DNA of 64,000 bases from Vibrio breoganii (GTDB lineage Bacteria > Pseudomonadota > Gammaproteobacteria > Enterobacterales > Vibrionaceae): NCBI RefSeq assembly GCF_001677275.1, contig NZ_CP016177.1, positions 2,294,001 through 2,358,000 on the forward strand, in the 5' to 3' direction. How positions within the stretch are numbered: the first letter of the stretch is position 1; each line of letters begins with the position of its first letter. Positions 46,992 to 58,034 of this stretch are shown one piece after another. A model generated the notes under the pieces. That model did no database searches and had not been told where the DNA came from. It was given only the letters and a program-made list of their open reading frames with translations. The translations under genes were made by a program, and so were the position numbers.

Positions 46992-47014
46992 CTTGGGCAC
47001 TGAATGTACCCAAG
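46992..47014. repeat. Hairpin between alaS and lysC (second)
   Basis: Arms CTTGGG and CCCAAG with an 11-base loop, just after the alaS stop and before the first hairpin on the minus strand. Confidence 0.4.
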
Positions 47015-47029
47015 TTAATCACTCTTCGC

Positions 47030-49621
47030 TTACAGGCGCTCTTCCAACCACGGAATAACAGACTGTAGGGCTTCCGGTAGTGCAGCCACGTCTGTACCGC
47101 CCGCTTGAGCCATATCAGGACGACCGCCGCCTTTACCACCGACTTGAGTCGCAACCAAGTTAACTAGCTCACCCGCTTTCACTTTACCAGTGAGGTCTTT
47201 CGTTACGCCCGCAACCAAGCCGACTTTGTCGTTGGCAATATTGGCGAATAAAATGACACCAGTACCAATACGGTTTTTCGTATCATCGACCATGTTGCGA
47301 AGGTTCTTGTTGTCCGCGCCTTCAAGTGCAGCAATAAGCACTTTAGTACCGTTGATTTCCTGTACCTTACCCATGATATTGGCGCTTTCTGCCGCTACCA
47401 TTTTGTCTTTCAGGTACTGAATCTCTTTTTCTAGTGATTTCGCTTTCTTCGCTGACTCCACTAGCTTCTGTTGCAGCTTTTCTTGCTCAGCATCGATAGC
47501 GTCTAGAGCTGCATCAGCGGTTACCGCTTCGATACGACGAATACCGGCAGCAATACCCCCTTCAGAGGTAATCTTGAACAGGCCGATATCACCGGTGTTA
47601 GCCGCGTGAATACCACCACATAATTCAGTAGAGAACTCACCCATAGAAAGCACGCGAACTTCATCGTCATACTTCTCACCGAACAGTGCCATCGCACCTT
47701 TCTGCTTAGCAGACTCGATATCCATGACATTGGTTTCAATGTCGTGGTTAGTACGAACTTGTGCGTTAACCATACGCTCAACTTCTTTCAATTCAGCAGC
47801 CGTTACCGCTTCTAGGTGAGAGAAGTCAAAACGAAGGTTCTCAGCTTTAACCAGTGAGCCTTTCTGAGTTACGTGCTCACCTAGAACCTTACGCAATGCA
47901 GCGTGCAGCAAGTGAGTTGCTGAGTGGTTCAGTGAAATTTGTGCACGACGCACTGCATTAACAGCGGCTTTAGCTTTTTCACCTAAGCTCATCACGCCTT
48001 CAACAAGCTCACCATGGTGTGCAATGGCATTGCCTAGCTTCTGCGTGTCAGTAACCTTAAATTCACCGAGCTCAGTTTTTAGGATACCCGTATCACCAGA
48101 TTGACCGCCTGATTCGGCGTAGAACGGAGTTTGCTCAAGAACAATAATGGCCTTTTGACCACTTGATAGGTTCTCTGTTGGTTGACCTTCTACAAAGATA
48201 GCTTCAATGTTGCTCTCGCCATCTGTCGCAGCGTAACCACAAAATTCTGTTGTGCTGTCTAGCTTGATTGTTTCATTGTAATCAGTGCCAAACTGACCCG
48301 CTTCACGGGCACGCTTGCGCTGTGCTTCCATCGCTTTCTGGAAGCCTTCTTCATCAATGTTGAATTCACGCTCACGTGCAACATCATTGGTTAAGTCAGC
48401 TGGGAAACCATAGGTATCGTACAATTTAAATACTGTCTCACCATCAAGCGTTGATTTACCTTCGCTCTTCAAGCCATCCAGTGCGTCGTTAAGAATGCTC
48501 ATACCGCGCTCTAGGGTGCGGCCAAAGTTCTCTTCTTCAATACGAAGTACTTTCTCAACCAGTGCTTGCTGTTTCTTAAGTTCAGCGCCAGCTTCACCCA
48601 TAACATCAGCCAATACGCCCACTAGAGTGTGGAAGAATGCACCTTGAGCACCTAACTTATTACCGTGACGAACTGCGCGACGAATAATACGGCGAAGTAC
48701 GTAGCCACGGCCTTCATTTGACGGCATAACACCATCAACGATAAGGAAAGAACATGAACGGATATGGTCGGCGATTACACGCAAAGACTGATTTGAAAGG
48801 TCTTCGTATCCAACCGCTTCTGCAGAGGCTTTGATTAGCGTTTGGAAAACATCAATTTCATAGTTTGAATGCACGCCCTGCATGATTGCAGAGATACGCT
48901 CAATACCCATACCTGTATCAACAGCCGGCTTTGGAAGAGGTTCCATAGTACCGTCAGCGTGACGGTTGAACTGCATGAATACGTTGTTCCAGATCTCGAT
49001 GAAGCGATCACCGTCTTCTTCTGGTGTGCCTGGACGTCCGCCCCAAATATGCTCACCATGATCATAGAAGATCTCTGTACATGGACCACAAGGACCTGTG
49101 TCACCCATTGTCCAGAAGTTATCAGACTCGTAGGCTTTGCCACCTTTTTTATCACCAATGCGGATGATACGATCAGCTGGAATGCCCATCTGCTTATTCC
49201 AGATATCAAAGGCTTCATCGTCAGTTTCGTAGATAGTAACCAACAATTTCTCTTTTGGTAGGCCAAGAGATTCAGTAAGGAATTCCCAAGCAAACTTGAT
49301 TGCGTCTTCTTTAAAGTAGTCACCAAAACTGAAGTTACCTAGCATTTCAAAGAAGGTGTGGTGACGAGCAGTAAAGCCAACGTTTTCTAAGTCATTATGT
49401 TTACCACCAGCACGAACACAACGTTGCGCCGTAGTCGCTCGCGAGTAGCTACGCTTTTCAGCTCCTAGGAAGCAGTCTTTAAACTGGTTCATACCTGCGT
49501 TAGTAAACAGCAGTGTAGGATCGTTGTGAGGTACAAGAGAAGAACTCTCTACAATCTGGTGCCCTTTGCTCTCAAAGAACTTTAAAAAGGCACTACGAAT
49601 TTCGGCGGTGCTCATGTACAT
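47030..49621 (-). CDS. alaS: Alanyl-tRNA synthetase
   Basis: 863 residues. Class II catalytic core ([35 protein letters not shown]), the editing domain with zinc motif [11 protein letters not shown] and [10 protein letters not shown], and the C-Ala domain ending LEERL. I kept the first ATG (MYMSTAEIR): AGGA lies 8 bases before it and only 14 before the second ATG. Confidence 0.98.
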   Translation of the reverse strand: MYMSTAEIRSAFLKFFESKGHQIVESSSLVPHNDPTLLFTNAGMNQFKDCFLGAEKRSYSRATTAQRCVRAGGKHNDLENVGFTARHHTFFEMLGNFSFGDYFKEDAIKFAWEFLTESLGLPKEKLLVTIYETDDEAFDIWNKQMGIPADRIIRIGDKKGGKAYESDNFWTMGDTGPCGPCTEIFYDHGEHIWGGRPGTPEEDGDRFIEIWNNVFMQFNRHADGTMEPLPKPAVDTGMGIERISAIMQGVHSNYEIDVFQTLIKASAEAVGYEDLSNQSLRVIADHIRSCSFLIVDGVMPSNEGRGYVLRRIIRRAVRHGNKLGAQGAFFHTLVGVLADVMGEAGAELKKQQALVEKVLRIEEENFGRTLERGMSILNDALDGLKSEGKSTLDGETVFKLYDTYGFPADLTNDVAREREFNIDEEGFQKAMEAQRKRAREAGQFGTDYNETIKLDSTTEFCGYAATDGESNIEAIFVEGQPTENLSSGQKAIIVLEQTPFYAESGGQSGDTGILKTELGEFKVTDTQKLGNAIAHHGELVEGVMSLGEKAKAAVNAVRRAQISLNHSATHLLHAALRKVLGEHVTQKGSLVKAENLRFDFSHLEAVTAAELKEVERMVNAQVRTNHDIETNVMDIESAKQKGAMALFGEKYDDEVRVLSMGEFSTELCGGIHAANTGDIGLFKITSEGGIAAGIRRIEAVTADAALDAIDAEQEKLQQKLVESAKKAKSLEKEIQYLKDKMVAAESANIMGKVQEINGTKVLIAALEGADNKNLRNMVDDTKNRIGTGVILFANIANDKVGLVAGVTKDLTGKVKAGELVNLVATQVGGKGGGRPDMAQAGGTDVAALPEALQSVIPWLEERL

Positions 49622-49799
49622 GTGGCAATTCCTGAAACGTTCAAGTTAGATTTTTGCCACATTGTAAATCAAGCAAGGGAGAACGACTAGTTTTCTGTCT
49701 AATTTGCCTGAAAATGCTAGTGAATTAACGAAGATTTGTTAGAAGGGCTTTACTTACTGCTGGGTAATAGAAGTAAGTGTGCTGTTTATATCTCTGAAT

Positions 49800-50252
49800 T
49801 TACTCAGGATTTAGCGCATATTGGATCTGCTCGGGGCTAAACCCGCGATATTGTAGAAAACGCACTTGTTTGGAGTGTTCGTAACTCTCGCAGGTAAGAT
49901 TATCTTCTAAGTACTTTTTTACTGATAGCTTAGCCAGTTCAAACCAATTTTGAGGCTCTTCTGCTAACGCTTGATCGATAACCTCACTGCGCACGTGCTT
50001 AACGTGCAAATCCTGACGAATCCTACGTTCACCATGGCCTTTTTTCACATGCTGTTTGATTTGATCTTTAGCGTAACGCAGGTCATCTAAATAATGATGT
50101 TCTCGACAAAACTCGACGGCTTCATCAATATCACTTAACTCAAAACCTTTGTTCAGTAACTTTTGTTGTAGCTCGTACCGACCATATTCACATCGGCTCA
50201 ATAGATCTAGTGCGGTCTTTTTAGCGGTCCAAGTAGGAGTAAGAGAATACAT
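49800..50252 (-). CDS. recX: Recombination regulatory protein RecX
   Basis: Small helical protein that blocks RecA filament growth. 150 residues from the ATG at 50252, which has GAGG six bases upstream; a GTG two codons earlier is an alternative. RecX repeats are seen as [19 protein letters not shown] and [17 protein letters not shown]. Follows recA after about 105 bases, as in most gamma-proteobacteria. Confidence 0.95.
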   Translation of the reverse strand: MYSLTPTWTAKKTALDLLSRCEYGRYELQQKLLNKGFELSDIDEAVEFCREHHYLDDLRYAKDQIKQHVKKGHGERRIRQDLHVKHVRSEVIDQALAEEPQNWFELAKLSVKKYLEDNLTCESYEHSKQVRFLQYRGFSPEQIQYALNPE

Positions 50253-50357
50253 ACACACCTCGTTAGATTCAGTGCGAAGAAAAAAGAGAGAAGCTAAGGG
50301 AAAGTACTGAGCCTTAGGATAAAGGCTCAGTATATTAGGAGCATAATTGAGCTAAGG

Positions 50358-51383
50358 TTACTCTACCTCAGCCTCTTTAGTGTCTTCAAGCTGAGCCGTA
50401 GTCAGCAGCATTGCACGTAGCTTGCTATCGATTTCTAGCGCTGTTTCTGGGTGCTCACGAAGGAATTTACCTGCGTTTGCTTTACCTTGGCCAATCTTGT
50501 CGCCTTGGTAGCTGTACCAAGCACCGGCTTTTTCGACTAGCTTGTGCTTCACACCTAGATCAATCAACTCACCTTCACGGTTAAAGCCTTGACCGTACAT
50601 GATTTGGGTTTCAGCTTGTTTAAACGGTGCAGCAATCTTGTTCTTAACAACCTTAATACGGGTTTCGTTACCAACAACCTCATCACCATCTTTAATCGCG
50701 CCAGTACGACGGATATCAAGACGAACAGAAGCGTAGAACTTAAGTGCGTTACCACCAGTGGTGGTCTCTGGGTTACCAAACATCACACCAATCTTCATAC
50801 GGATTTGGTTGATGAAGATACACATACAGTTAGATTGTTTCAGGTTACCGGTTAGCTTACGCATTGCTTGAGAAAGCATACGAGCTTGAAGGCCCATGTG
50901 GCTGTCGCCCATCTCACCTTCGATTTCAGCTTTTGGTGTTAGTGCCGCGACTGAATCGACAACCAATACGTCGATAGCGCCAGAGCGAGCGAGTGCGTCA
51001 CAGATCTCTAACGCTTGCTCACCTGTATCTGGCTGAGAAACTAAAAGAGCATCAATGTTTACGCCAAGCTTTTGCGCATAGATAGGGTCAAGTGCGTGCT
51101 CTGCATCGATAAAGGCACACGTTTTACCTTCACGTTGAGCTGCAGCAATCAACTCTAGCGTTAGTGTTGTTTTACCCGATGATTCAGGGCCGTAGACTTC
51201 TACGATACGTCCCATTGGCAAGCCACCAGCACCCAGAGCGATGTCTAGAGACAGTGAGCCAGTAGAAATAGTTTCTACGTCCATGGTGCGGTTATCACCA
51301 AGGCGCATAATTGAGCCTTTACCGAATTGTTTTTCTATTTGGCCAAGTGCAGCCGCGAGAGCTTTTTGCTTGTTGTCGTCCAT
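50358..51383 (-). CDS. recA: Recombinase RecA
   Basis: Strand-exchange protein and LexA co-protease. 341 residues from the ATG at 51383 ([17 protein letters not shown]), with GGAG 7 bases upstream; the longer frame adds 14 residues not typical of the family. Walker [41 protein letters not shown] (its L1-side region) and [20 protein letters not shown] (L2) are all present. An SOS box lies inside the promoter. Confidence 0.99.
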   Translation of the reverse strand: MDDNKQKALAAALGQIEKQFGKGSIMRLGDNRTMDVETISTGSLSLDIALGAGGLPMGRIVEVYGPESSGKTTLTLELIAAAQREGKTCAFIDAEHALDPIYAQKLGVNIDALLVSQPDTGEQALEICDALARSGAIDVLVVDSVAALTPKAEIEGEMGDSHMGLQARMLSQAMRKLTGNLKQSNCMCIFINQIRMKIGVMFGNPETTTGGNALKFYASVRLDIRRTGAIKDGDEVVGNETRIKVVKNKIAAPFKQAETQIMYGQGFNREGELIDLGVKHKLVEKAGAWYSYQGDKIGQGKANAGKFLREHPETALEIDSKLRAMLLTTAQLEDTKEAEVE

Positions 51384-51424
51384 TTTATGCTCCATGGAAT
51401 CGGGTATTTCTAATTGATGAATCA

Positions 51425-51453
51425 ATTATTACTGTTAATTCATACAGTGTCTA
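51425..51453 (-). promoter_or_regulatory. recA promoter
   Basis: Minus strand TAGACA (51448-51453) and AATAAT (51425-51430) with a 17-base spacer; each box matches consensus at five of six positions. Confidence 0.65.
51432..51447. promoter_or_regulatory. SOS (LexA) box of recA
   Basis: CTGTTAATTCATACAG fits CTGT-N8-ACAG exactly and fills the spacer between the -35 and -10, so LexA would block polymerase directly. Confidence 0.85.
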
Positions 51454-51488
51454 GATGAAAAAGTGTTTTTTTTGCATCCAACAAAGAA

Positions 51489-51983
51489 TTACTTACTTTC
51501 TATATATTTTTCAATTAGTTGAAGAGCATGATAAACGGACTGATTTCTCACCTGTGCACGATCACCAGCAAAAATACAGCGTTGTACCTGTATAAGATCA
51601 GTATTTAACGCTAATGCAAAACACACAGTGCCAACGGGCTTATCTTCACTGCCGCCACCAGGACCTGCAATCCCAGTAATAGAAACCGCAATTTGAGCTG
51701 CAGAGTGCTCTACCGCGCCTAACGCCATCTCTTGTGCAACCTCTTCACTCACTGCGCCAAAGCGCTCTAATGAGCTAGAGTTCACGCCCAGCATCTCCAT
51801 CTTAGCCTCGTTGCTATAGGTGACAAACGCTCGATCAAACCACGCTGAGCTACCGGCAATTTCCGTTACCGCTTGCGCCACACCGCCACCAGTGCATGAT
51901 TCAGCGGTTGCCATCATCCAGCCATTTTTCTCAAGCAGTATTCCCACTTGAGCACTTAAGTTATCCAATGTTCTTTCCGACAT
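51489..51983 (-). CDS. pncC: Nicotinamide-nucleotide amidase PncC (CinA C-terminal domain)
   Basis: Deamidates NMN in pyridine nucleotide recycling. 164 residues, a stand-alone CinA C-terminal domain: TAESCTGGGVAQAVTEIAGSS, VTYSNEAK, AVSITGIAGPGGG and KPVGTVCFA. Upstream of recA on the same strand and divergent from mutS. Confidence 0.94.
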   Translation of the reverse strand: MSERTLDNLSAQVGILLEKNGWMMATAESCTGGGVAQAVTEIAGSSAWFDRAFVTYSNEAKMEMLGVNSSSLERFGAVSEEVAQEMALGAVEHSAAQIAVSITGIAGPGGGSEDKPVGTVCFALALNTDLIQVQRCIFAGDRAQVRNQSVYHALQLIEKYIESK

Positions 51984-52065
51984 CTGACTGATTCGCTTTA
52001 CCCATTAGTTGTGAATCATTTATCCTAAGCCTCTATAGAAATAATGAAAAGCAACAGAAGTGATT

Positions 52066-54633
52066 ATGTCGGTAAAATCAAAGCCAAAACACACCCCAAT
52101 GATGCAGCAATATCACAAGCTCAAAGCAGAGAACCCTGAGATCCTGCTTTTTTACCGCATGGGTGACTTCTATGAATTGTTTTATGATGATGCAAAGCGC
52201 GCCTCTCAGCTGCTCGATATCTCGTTAACCAAACGCGGCGCATCTGCGGGCGAACCTATCCCAATGGCCGGCGTGCCTTTTCATGCTGTTGAAGGCTACT
52301 TAGCCAAGCTGGTTCAATTGGGTGAGTCTGTGGCTATATGCGAGCAAATTGGCGACCCTGCTACGTCAAAAGGTCCCGTTGAGCGTAAGGTCGTTCGTAT
52401 CATTACCCCAGGTACCGTTACCGATGAAGCCTTGCTAGCAGAACGTGTAGATAACCTGATTGCCGCTATCTACCAGCACGATGACAAGTTTGGTTATGCC
52501 ACTTTAGATATTACCTCTGGCCGCTTCTTAATATGTGAACCACAAACCGAAGAAGCGATGCTCGCAGAGCTGCAGCGAACCAGCCCTAAAGAGCTGCTAT
52601 TTCCAGAAGACTTCGCGCCAGTGCACCTAATGGAAGGTCGTCATGGCAACCGTCGTAGACCCGTTTGGGAGTTTGAGTTACAAACAGCAAAGCAGCAGTT
52701 GAACATCCAGTTTGGTACAAAAGACTTAGTGGGATTTGGCGTTGAAAAAGCAGAGCTGGGCCTTTGCGCCGCAGGCTGCCTGATTCAATACGTCAAAGAT
52801 ACGCAGCGCACCGCTATGCCACATATCCGTTCGATCACAATGGAGAGGCAAGATAACTCGGTTATCCTAGATGCCGCCACAAGACGCAATCTAGAGATCA
52901 CGCAAAACTTATCCGGTGGCCTTGATAATACCCTAGCTGAGGTATTGGATCATACCGCGACAGCCATGGGCAGTCGTATGCTTAAGCGTTGGCTGCATCA
53001 ACCTACTCGTGAAGTCTCAGTGCTGAATAATCGCTTGGACGCAATTTCCGAGTTAATTGAGCAGGGGCTTTTCCCCGAGCTGAGCCAAACCTTAAAACAG
53101 ATTGGCGACATTGAGCGTATTATCGCCCGATTGGCGATTCGCTCTGCTAGGCCGCGCGATCTCGCTCGTCTACGCACCGCACTGCAACAGTTGCCCGAAC
53201 TAGAAACAACACTAGAAAGCTTAGTGAATCCGCACCTGAAAGGTTTATCCAACGATGCGAAACCTATAGACAGTTTATGTGAACTGTTAGAGCGAGCAAT
53301 CAAAGAGAACCCACCTGTGGTCATTCGTGATGGCGGCGTACTCGCTGAGGGGTATAACGAAGAGCTTGACCAATGGCGCGATCTTGCTAATGGCGCTACT
53401 GAGTACCTAGAGAAACTTGAATCCGACGAGCGAGAGCGACACGGCATAGATACCTTGAAGGTAGGCTACAACGCCGTTCACGGCTTTTACATTCAAGTCA
53501 GTCGTGGGCAAAGCCACCTTGTGCCGCCTCACTACATTCGTCGTCAAACGCTGAAGAATGCTGAGCGCTACATTATTCCCGAGCTAAAAGAGCACGAAGA
53601 CAAGGTACTCAACTCTAAATCTAAGGCTCTAGCGGCTGAAAAGGCATTGTGGGAAGAGTTATTTGACCTGATATTGCCTCACCTTAATAAGCTGCAACTG
53701 CTGTCGTCTGCCGTCTCTGAGATTGACGTATTGCAAAACCTTGCTGAGCGCGCGGAAACCTTAGAATACTGCCGCCCAACCATTAAAAGTGACATCGGAT
53801 TATCCGTTACTAACGGCCGACATCCCGTTGTAGAGCAGGTACTAGAAGACCCGTTCATTGCCAATCCTATTGAGCTTCACCCTAAACGTAAAATGCTGAT
53901 CATTACAGGCCCGAACATGGGGGGTAAATCCACCTATATGCGTCAAACGGCCTTGATTGCGCTGCTTGCTCATATTGGCTCTTATGTTCCTGCAGAGTCT
54001 GCAGATATTGGCTTGCTTGATCGTATATTCACCCGCATTGGTGCTTCCGACGATCTGGCCTCAGGGCGCTCCACCTTCATGGTGGAAATGACGGAAACAG
54101 CGAATATCTTGCACAATGCCACCAACCGAAGCTTAGTGTTGATGGATGAGATTGGGCGAGGAACCAGTACCTATGACGGACTCTCTTTGGCATGGGCTAG
54201 CGCGGAATGGCTGGCGAACCAGATCAGTGCTCTTACCCTATTTGCCACCCACTACTTTGAATTAACAGAGTTACCTGCTCAGCTAACAGGATTGGCAAAC
54301 GTGCATCTTGATGCAGTAGAGCACGGCGATGACATTGCCTTTATGCACGCAGTACAAGAAGGCGCTGCCAGCAAGTCTTATGGCCTAGCAGTGGCTGGGT
54401 TAGCTGGTGTACCTAAGCCTGTAATCAAGCAAGCGAGACAAAAACTCAACTTACTAGAACAGCTTAGCCACCAGCCACAAGCAAACAACCCAAGTAGTGT
54501 AGAGATTGCGAATCAGCTTAGTTTGATCCCAGAGCCAAGTGACGTGGAGCTCGCGTTGGGCGCCATTGATCCTGATGATCTGACACCAAGACAAGCTTTA
54601 GAAGCACTGTATCGGTTGAAGAAGATGATGTAA
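52066..54633 (+). CDS. mutS: DNA mismatch repair protein MutS
   Basis: Recognises mismatches and starts repair with MutL. From the ATG at 52066 it has 855 residues; a GTG two codons earlier is possible. The mismatch-binding FYELF motif (about residues 34-38), core and clamp domains, ATPase Walker [14 protein letters not shown] (about 612), Walker B and the C-terminal tetramer region ([16 protein letters not shown]) are present. Convergent with rpoS, the common mutS-rpoS arrangement. Confidence 0.98.
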   Translation: MSVKSKPKHTPMMQQYHKLKAENPEILLFYRMGDFYELFYDDAKRASQLLDISLTKRGASAGEPIPMAGVPFHAVEGYLAKLVQLGESVAICEQIGDPATSKGPVERKVVRIITPGTVTDEALLAERVDNLIAAIYQHDDKFGYATLDITSGRFLICEPQTEEAMLAELQRTSPKELLFPEDFAPVHLMEGRHGNRRRPVWEFELQTAKQQLNIQFGTKDLVGFGVEKAELGLCAAGCLIQYVKDTQRTAMPHIRSITMERQDNSVILDAATRRNLEITQNLSGGLDNTLAEVLDHTATAMGSRMLKRWLHQPTREVSVLNNRLDAISELIEQGLFPELSQTLKQIGDIERIIARLAIRSARPRDLARLRTALQQLPELETTLESLVNPHLKGLSNDAKPIDSLCELLERAIKENPPVVIRDGGVLAEGYNEELDQWRDLANGATEYLEKLESDERERHGIDTLKVGYNAVHGFYIQVSRGQSHLVPPHYIRRQTLKNAERYIIPELKEHEDKVLNSKSKALAAEKALWEELFDLILPHLNKLQLLSSAVSEIDVLQNLAERAETLEYCRPTIKSDIGLSVTNGRHPVVEQVLEDPFIANPIELHPKRKMLIITGPNMGGKSTYMRQTALIALLAHIGSYVPAESADIGLLDRIFTRIGASDDLASGRSTFMVEMTETANILHNATNRSLVLMDEIGRGTSTYDGLSLAWASAEWLANQISALTLFATHYFELTELPAQLTGLANVHLDAVEHGDDIAFMHAVQEGAASKSYGLAVAGLAGVPKPVIKQARQKLNLLEQLSHQPQANNPSSVEIANQLSLIPEPSDVELALGAIDPDDLTPRQALEALYRLKKMM

Positions 54634-54638
54634 AAACA

Positions 54639-54694
54639 AGCTATCAGATGTCAGCTTCAAGCTTCAAGCTTCAAGCTAGGAGCTAGGAGCTAAA
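54639..54694. repeat. Degenerate tandem heptamer repeat (AGCTNNN), locus 2
   Basis: Eight units at an exact 7-base period, including three AGCTTCA and two AGCTAGG. Starts 6 bases after the mutS stop and ends 5 bases before the terminator stem. Confidence 0.85.
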
Positions 54695-54699
54695 ACAAA

Positions 54700-54725
54700 A
54701 AAAGGTCAGCGAATGCTGACCTTTT
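54700..54725. terminator. Bidirectional terminator between mutS and rpoS
   Basis: AAAAGGTCAGC/GCTGACCTTTT with a GAAT loop between converging genes. Confidence 0.88.
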
Positions 54726-54745
54726 TATTGGGTACTTATAGAGTG

Positions 54746-55720
54746 TTATTCACTGTCGAAGTTAAACAGCGACTCCATATTCAGTCCTTGCTTCAATAGA
54801 ATCTCACGCAATCGACGGAGACCCTCAACTTGGATCTGACGTACGCGTTCACGAGTTAGGTTAATTTCACGGCCTACCTCTTCTAACGTAGACGGTTCAT
54901 AGCCAAGCAAGCCAAAGCGACGAGCAAGTACTTCTTTCTGTTTTGGATTCAGCTCATCAAGCCAATCGATAAGAGAGTGCTTAATATCGTCATCTTGAGT
55001 GGACACTTCAGGGTCTGAGTTGTTGATGTCAGGAATGATATCAAGCAATGCCTTATCACCGTCACCACCAATTGGAGTATCTACTGAACTGACACGCTCA
55101 TTAAGACGTAGCATTTTGCTGACATCATCTACTGGCTTATCCAGTTGCTGAGCAATCTCTTCGGCTGTTGGTTCATGGTCAAGCTTCTGAGATAACTCAC
55201 GAGCCGTTCTCAGATAAATGTTCAGCTCTTTAACCACGTGGATCGGCAAGCGAATTGTGCGGGTTTGGTTCATCAAGGCACGTTCGATGGTTTGTCGAAT
55301 CCACCAAGTTGCGTAGGTTGAGAACCTGAAGCCACGTTCAGGATCGAATTTTTCTACGGCGCGAATTAGACCAAGGTTCCCCTCTTCAATTAGGTCTAAT
55401 AGAGCTAAGCCACGATTGCTGTAACGACGCGAGATCTTAACAACCAGACGCAGGTTACTTTCAATCATACGCTTGCGCGCTGCTTCGTCTCCGCGAAGTG
55501 CTCGTCTTGCGTATAGAACCTCTTCTTCTGCTGTTAGTAGTGGGGAGAAGCCGATTTCGCCTAGATAAAGTTGAGTTGCGTCTAGATTCTTTGTTGAGGC
55601 ATCAAACTCTTCTTTTACCTGAGTTTCTATCTTTTCAACAATGCTACTTTCTTCTACTTCCGCACTAACTTTGTCTTCTGTTAGGTCTTCCACTTTTGCT
55701 GCAGTGTTATCCATACTCAT
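54746..55720 (-). CDS. rpoS: RNA polymerase sigma factor RpoS (sigma-38)
   Basis: General stress and stationary-phase sigma factor. 324 residues: variable acidic N-terminus (about 1-50), region 1.2 ([21 protein letters not shown]), region 2 ([38 protein letters not shown]), region 3 and region 4 with the helix-turn-helix [26 protein letters not shown] lies 6 bases before the first ATG. In E. coli the main rpoS promoter lies within nlpD; 51 bases separate the two genes here. Confidence 0.98.
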   Translation of the reverse strand: MSMDNTAAKVEDLTEDKVSAEVEESSIVEKIETQVKEEFDASTKNLDATQLYLGEIGFSPLLTAEEEVLYARRALRGDEAARKRMIESNLRLVVKISRRYSNRGLALLDLIEEGNLGLIRAVEKFDPERGFRFSTYATWWIRQTIERALMNQTRTIRLPIHVVKELNIYLRTARELSQKLDHEPTAEEIAQQLDKPVDDVSKMLRLNERVSSVDTPIGGDGDKALLDIIPDINNSDPEVSTQDDDIKHSLIDWLDELNPKQKEVLARRFGLLGYEPSTLEEVGREINLTRERVRQIQVEGLRRLREILLKQGLNMESLFNFDSE

Positions 55721-55771
55721 AGCGCCTCCAATGGCTCAACAGGTTGGCATTACCGCTTTTAATGCCATCAG

Positions 55772-56644
55772 TTAGGGTAAATATCTTTCCGGGTTAACGG
55801 ATTTTCCTTGATACCTAATCTCAAAGTGCAGTTTAACGCCGCTAGTGCCAGAGCTACCCATGGTTGCAATCTTTTGCCCCGCCGATACTGTCTGTCCTTC
55901 ATGGACCAACAAACTATCGTTGTGAGCATAAGCACTAAGGTAATCATCATTATGTTTAACAATAATAAGGTTGCCATAACCACGAAGGGCGCTACCGGAA
56001 TAAACCACACTACCATTGGCAGTTGAGATAACCGATTGGCCACGTTGACCTGCTATATCAATCCCTTTATTGCCTTGTTCTCCTGATGAGAACTTGCTGA
56101 TGACTCTTCCTTTAGTTGGCCACTCCCATGACGAGACCGCTTTATTTGCTGGCGGTTTCGATGTTGCGACACTGTTAACACTTTGTTTAGAACCAACATA
56201 CTCCTTTGTGGACTGCTGATCAACCTTTGCGGTAGCACTTTTTTGTGGATTTGTCGAAGTCTGTCCCGAATTTTGTGCTGTACTCTGCGCAGGTGGAGGA
56301 CTCTTTGTAGTGGAAGTTTGAGCTACAGCAACAGGTTTACTTGAACTATAAGCTGGAGTTGTATCTTTATAATCAGGATGCCAAAGCTTAATTCTTTGGC
56401 CGACACGCAGGGTATAAGGTGCTTTAAGATTGTTGAAGCGGATAAGATTATTGACGTTGCGATCCGTAATATAAGCGATGTAGTAAAGGGTATCGCCCTT
56501 ATCTACCTCATAAAAACTGCCTCGAAAGCTACCACGATCGAGCTGCTTATAATCACGATTTTTGGCAGAAAATCCGCTAGGGGCGCAACCTACTAAGGCT
56601 GCTATCAGAGCAATACCAATGATCGAACGCAAAATCTTATCCAT
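55772..56644 (-). CDS. nlpD: Murein hydrolase activator NlpD, LysM/LytM lipoprotein
   Basis: Outer-membrane lipoprotein that activates the amidase AmiC at the septum. 290 residues: lipobox LVGC (Cys20), LysM domain (about 44-90, GDTLYYIAYITDRN...LRVGQRIKLW), a Ser/Thr/Gln-rich linker and a degenerate M23 (LytM) domain. In the latter the first zinc motif reads NKGID (no His) and the end reads KLHFEIR, so it is probably not catalytic. Upstream of rpoS as expected. Confidence 0.95.
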   Translation of the reverse strand: MDKILRSIIGIALIAALVGCAPSGFSAKNRDYKQLDRGSFRGSFYEVDKGDTLYYIAYITDRNVNNLIRFNNLKAPYTLRVGQRIKLWHPDYKDTTPAYSSSKPVAVAQTSTTKSPPPAQSTAQNSGQTSTNPQKSATAKVDQQSTKEYVGSKQSVNSVATSKPPANKAVSSWEWPTKGRVISKFSSGEQGNKGIDIAGQRGQSVISTANGSVVYSGSALRGYGNLIIVKHNDDYLSAYAHNDSLLVHEGQTVSAGQKIATMGSSGTSGVKLHFEIRYQGKSVNPERYLP

Positions 56645-56648
56645 AAAC

Positions 56649-57275
56649 CTAAGCTAGCTCTCCCTGAACTAAAGGCACAAATCGTACATCTTCTATAATT
56701 TCAGACTGAACCCCAGACTCGTGCTTCACAATTTTCAATAATTGTTGCTGTGAGTCTCCAATTGGTATGATCAGTCGTCCGCCAACCGCCAACTGGTCAA
56801 CAAGAGCTTGGGGAAGCTCCGCTGCTGCCGCTGTTACAATAATAGCGTCAAATGGTGCATGTGCGCCCCACCCTTTCCAACCATCACCATATTTCGATGA
56901 CACATTATAAATATCGAGTTTAGACAAGCGACGCTTTGCATCCCACTGCAGCGTTTTAATACGCTCAATGGTATGCACACGTTCAACCAACTGTGCTAAC
57001 ACCGCTGTCTGATAGCCTGAGCCTGTTCCCACTTCTAAGACCTTAGAGGTGTAATCCAGTTCTAATAGTTCTGTCATTCTTGCGACAATATAAGGCTGAG
57101 AGATGGTTTGCCCATTACCGATAGGCAGGGCGTTATTATCATAGGCCTGATGTCTCATTGCCTCAGATAAAAATGATTCTCTAGGCAGATTAGCCATCGC
57201 CTTCAACACAGCAGAGTCTCGTATGCCCAACTGCTGCAAATGCTCTGACAAACGTTGAGCTTGATAATGTCCCAT
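56649..57275 (-). CDS. pcm: Protein-L-isoaspartate O-methyltransferase
   Basis: Repairs isoaspartyl damage using S-adenosylmethionine. 208 residues: [29 protein letters not shown], and the SAM motif [16 protein letters not shown] (about 80-95). Its start directly follows the surE stop with no gap, so the two are coupled; the pair are survival genes of stationary phase. Confidence 0.97.
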   Translation of the reverse strand: MGHYQAQRLSEHLQQLGIRDSAVLKAMANLPRESFLSEAMRHQAYDNNALPIGNGQTISQPYIVARMTELLELDYTSKVLEVGTGSGYQTAVLAQLVERVHTIERIKTLQWDAKRRLSKLDIYNVSSKYGDGWKGWGAHAPFDAIIVTAAAAELPQALVDQLAVGGRLIIPIGDSQQQLLKIVKHESGVQSEIIEDVRFVPLVQGELA

Positions 57276-58019
57276 CTACGATCCTTTCAACCACTTATTC
57301 ATACTAGGCAGAGACTCATGCGCAGTCAGGTCTACTTGTAGAGGTGTGATAGAGACCTTTTTCTGCTCAAGTGCATAAAAGTCAGTACCAATTCCTGCAT
57401 CTTGCTCTTTACCCGGAGGACCAAGCCAGTAGATCTGCTTTCCTCTCGGGTCGAGTTGCTTAATCATGTTTTCTGCGTGATGTCTCGCGCCTAAACGAGT
57501 CACTTTAATGTCACCGAGGTCTTCCCAGGCAACATCAGGAATATTTACGTTCAGCAGTCTATTGGTTGGTATAGGTTGACGCTGGTGGTGCTCCACCAAC
57601 TGGCGCGCTATCTTAGCCGCGGTATTAAAATGTGTGTTTCCAACCAAAGACAATGCAATAGATTGCACGCCAAGAAAGTGCCCTTCCATTGCCGCTGCAA
57701 CGGTTCCAGAATACAGCACATCATCACCTAGGTTTGCACCATGGTTGATACCACTCAATACCAAGTCTGGATAATCGTCTTTCATTAGCTCATTCAAGGC
57801 AAAGTGCACGCAGTCCGTTGGCGTTCCCTGCACGGAATGAACATTAGGGGCAATCTCATTAACCCTAAGAGGGTTTTCCAACGTCAGTGAGTTTGACGCA
57901 CCGCTGCGGTTTCTGTCTGGTGCCACAATGATCACGTCTGCAATCTGTTTTAGCTCCTCAGCTAAAACTCGAATACCTTCGGCATGTACGCCATCATCAT
58001 TACTTAAAAGAATCTTCAT
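57276..58019 (-). CDS. surE: 5'/3'-nucleotidase SurE
   Basis: Broad nucleotidase and stationary-phase survival protein. 247 residues, metal site [14 protein letters not shown] at the N-terminus, then [22 protein letters not shown]. Directly upstream of pcm, 15 bases after truD. Confidence 0.98.
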   Translation of the reverse strand: MKILLSNDDGVHAEGIRVLAEELKQIADVIIVAPDRNRSGASNSLTLENPLRVNEIAPNVHSVQGTPTDCVHFALNELMKDDYPDLVLSGINHGANLGDDVLYSGTVAAAMEGHFLGVQSIALSLVGNTHFNTAAKIARQLVEHHQRQPIPTNRLLNVNIPDVAWEDLGDIKVTRLGARHHAENMIKQLDPRGKQIYWLGPPGKEQDAGIGTDFYALEQKKVSITPLQVDLTAHESLPSMNKWLKGS

Positions 58020-58034
58020 TAAACTTAGGTACTC

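Noticed and set aside
46881..47029. Lysine riboswitch before lysC
   Set aside because: The gap is only 149 bases and no conserved core of the lysine riboswitch is visible.
48869..49261. 130-codon open frame antisense to alaS
   Set aside because: Fully inside alaS, no recognisable domain.
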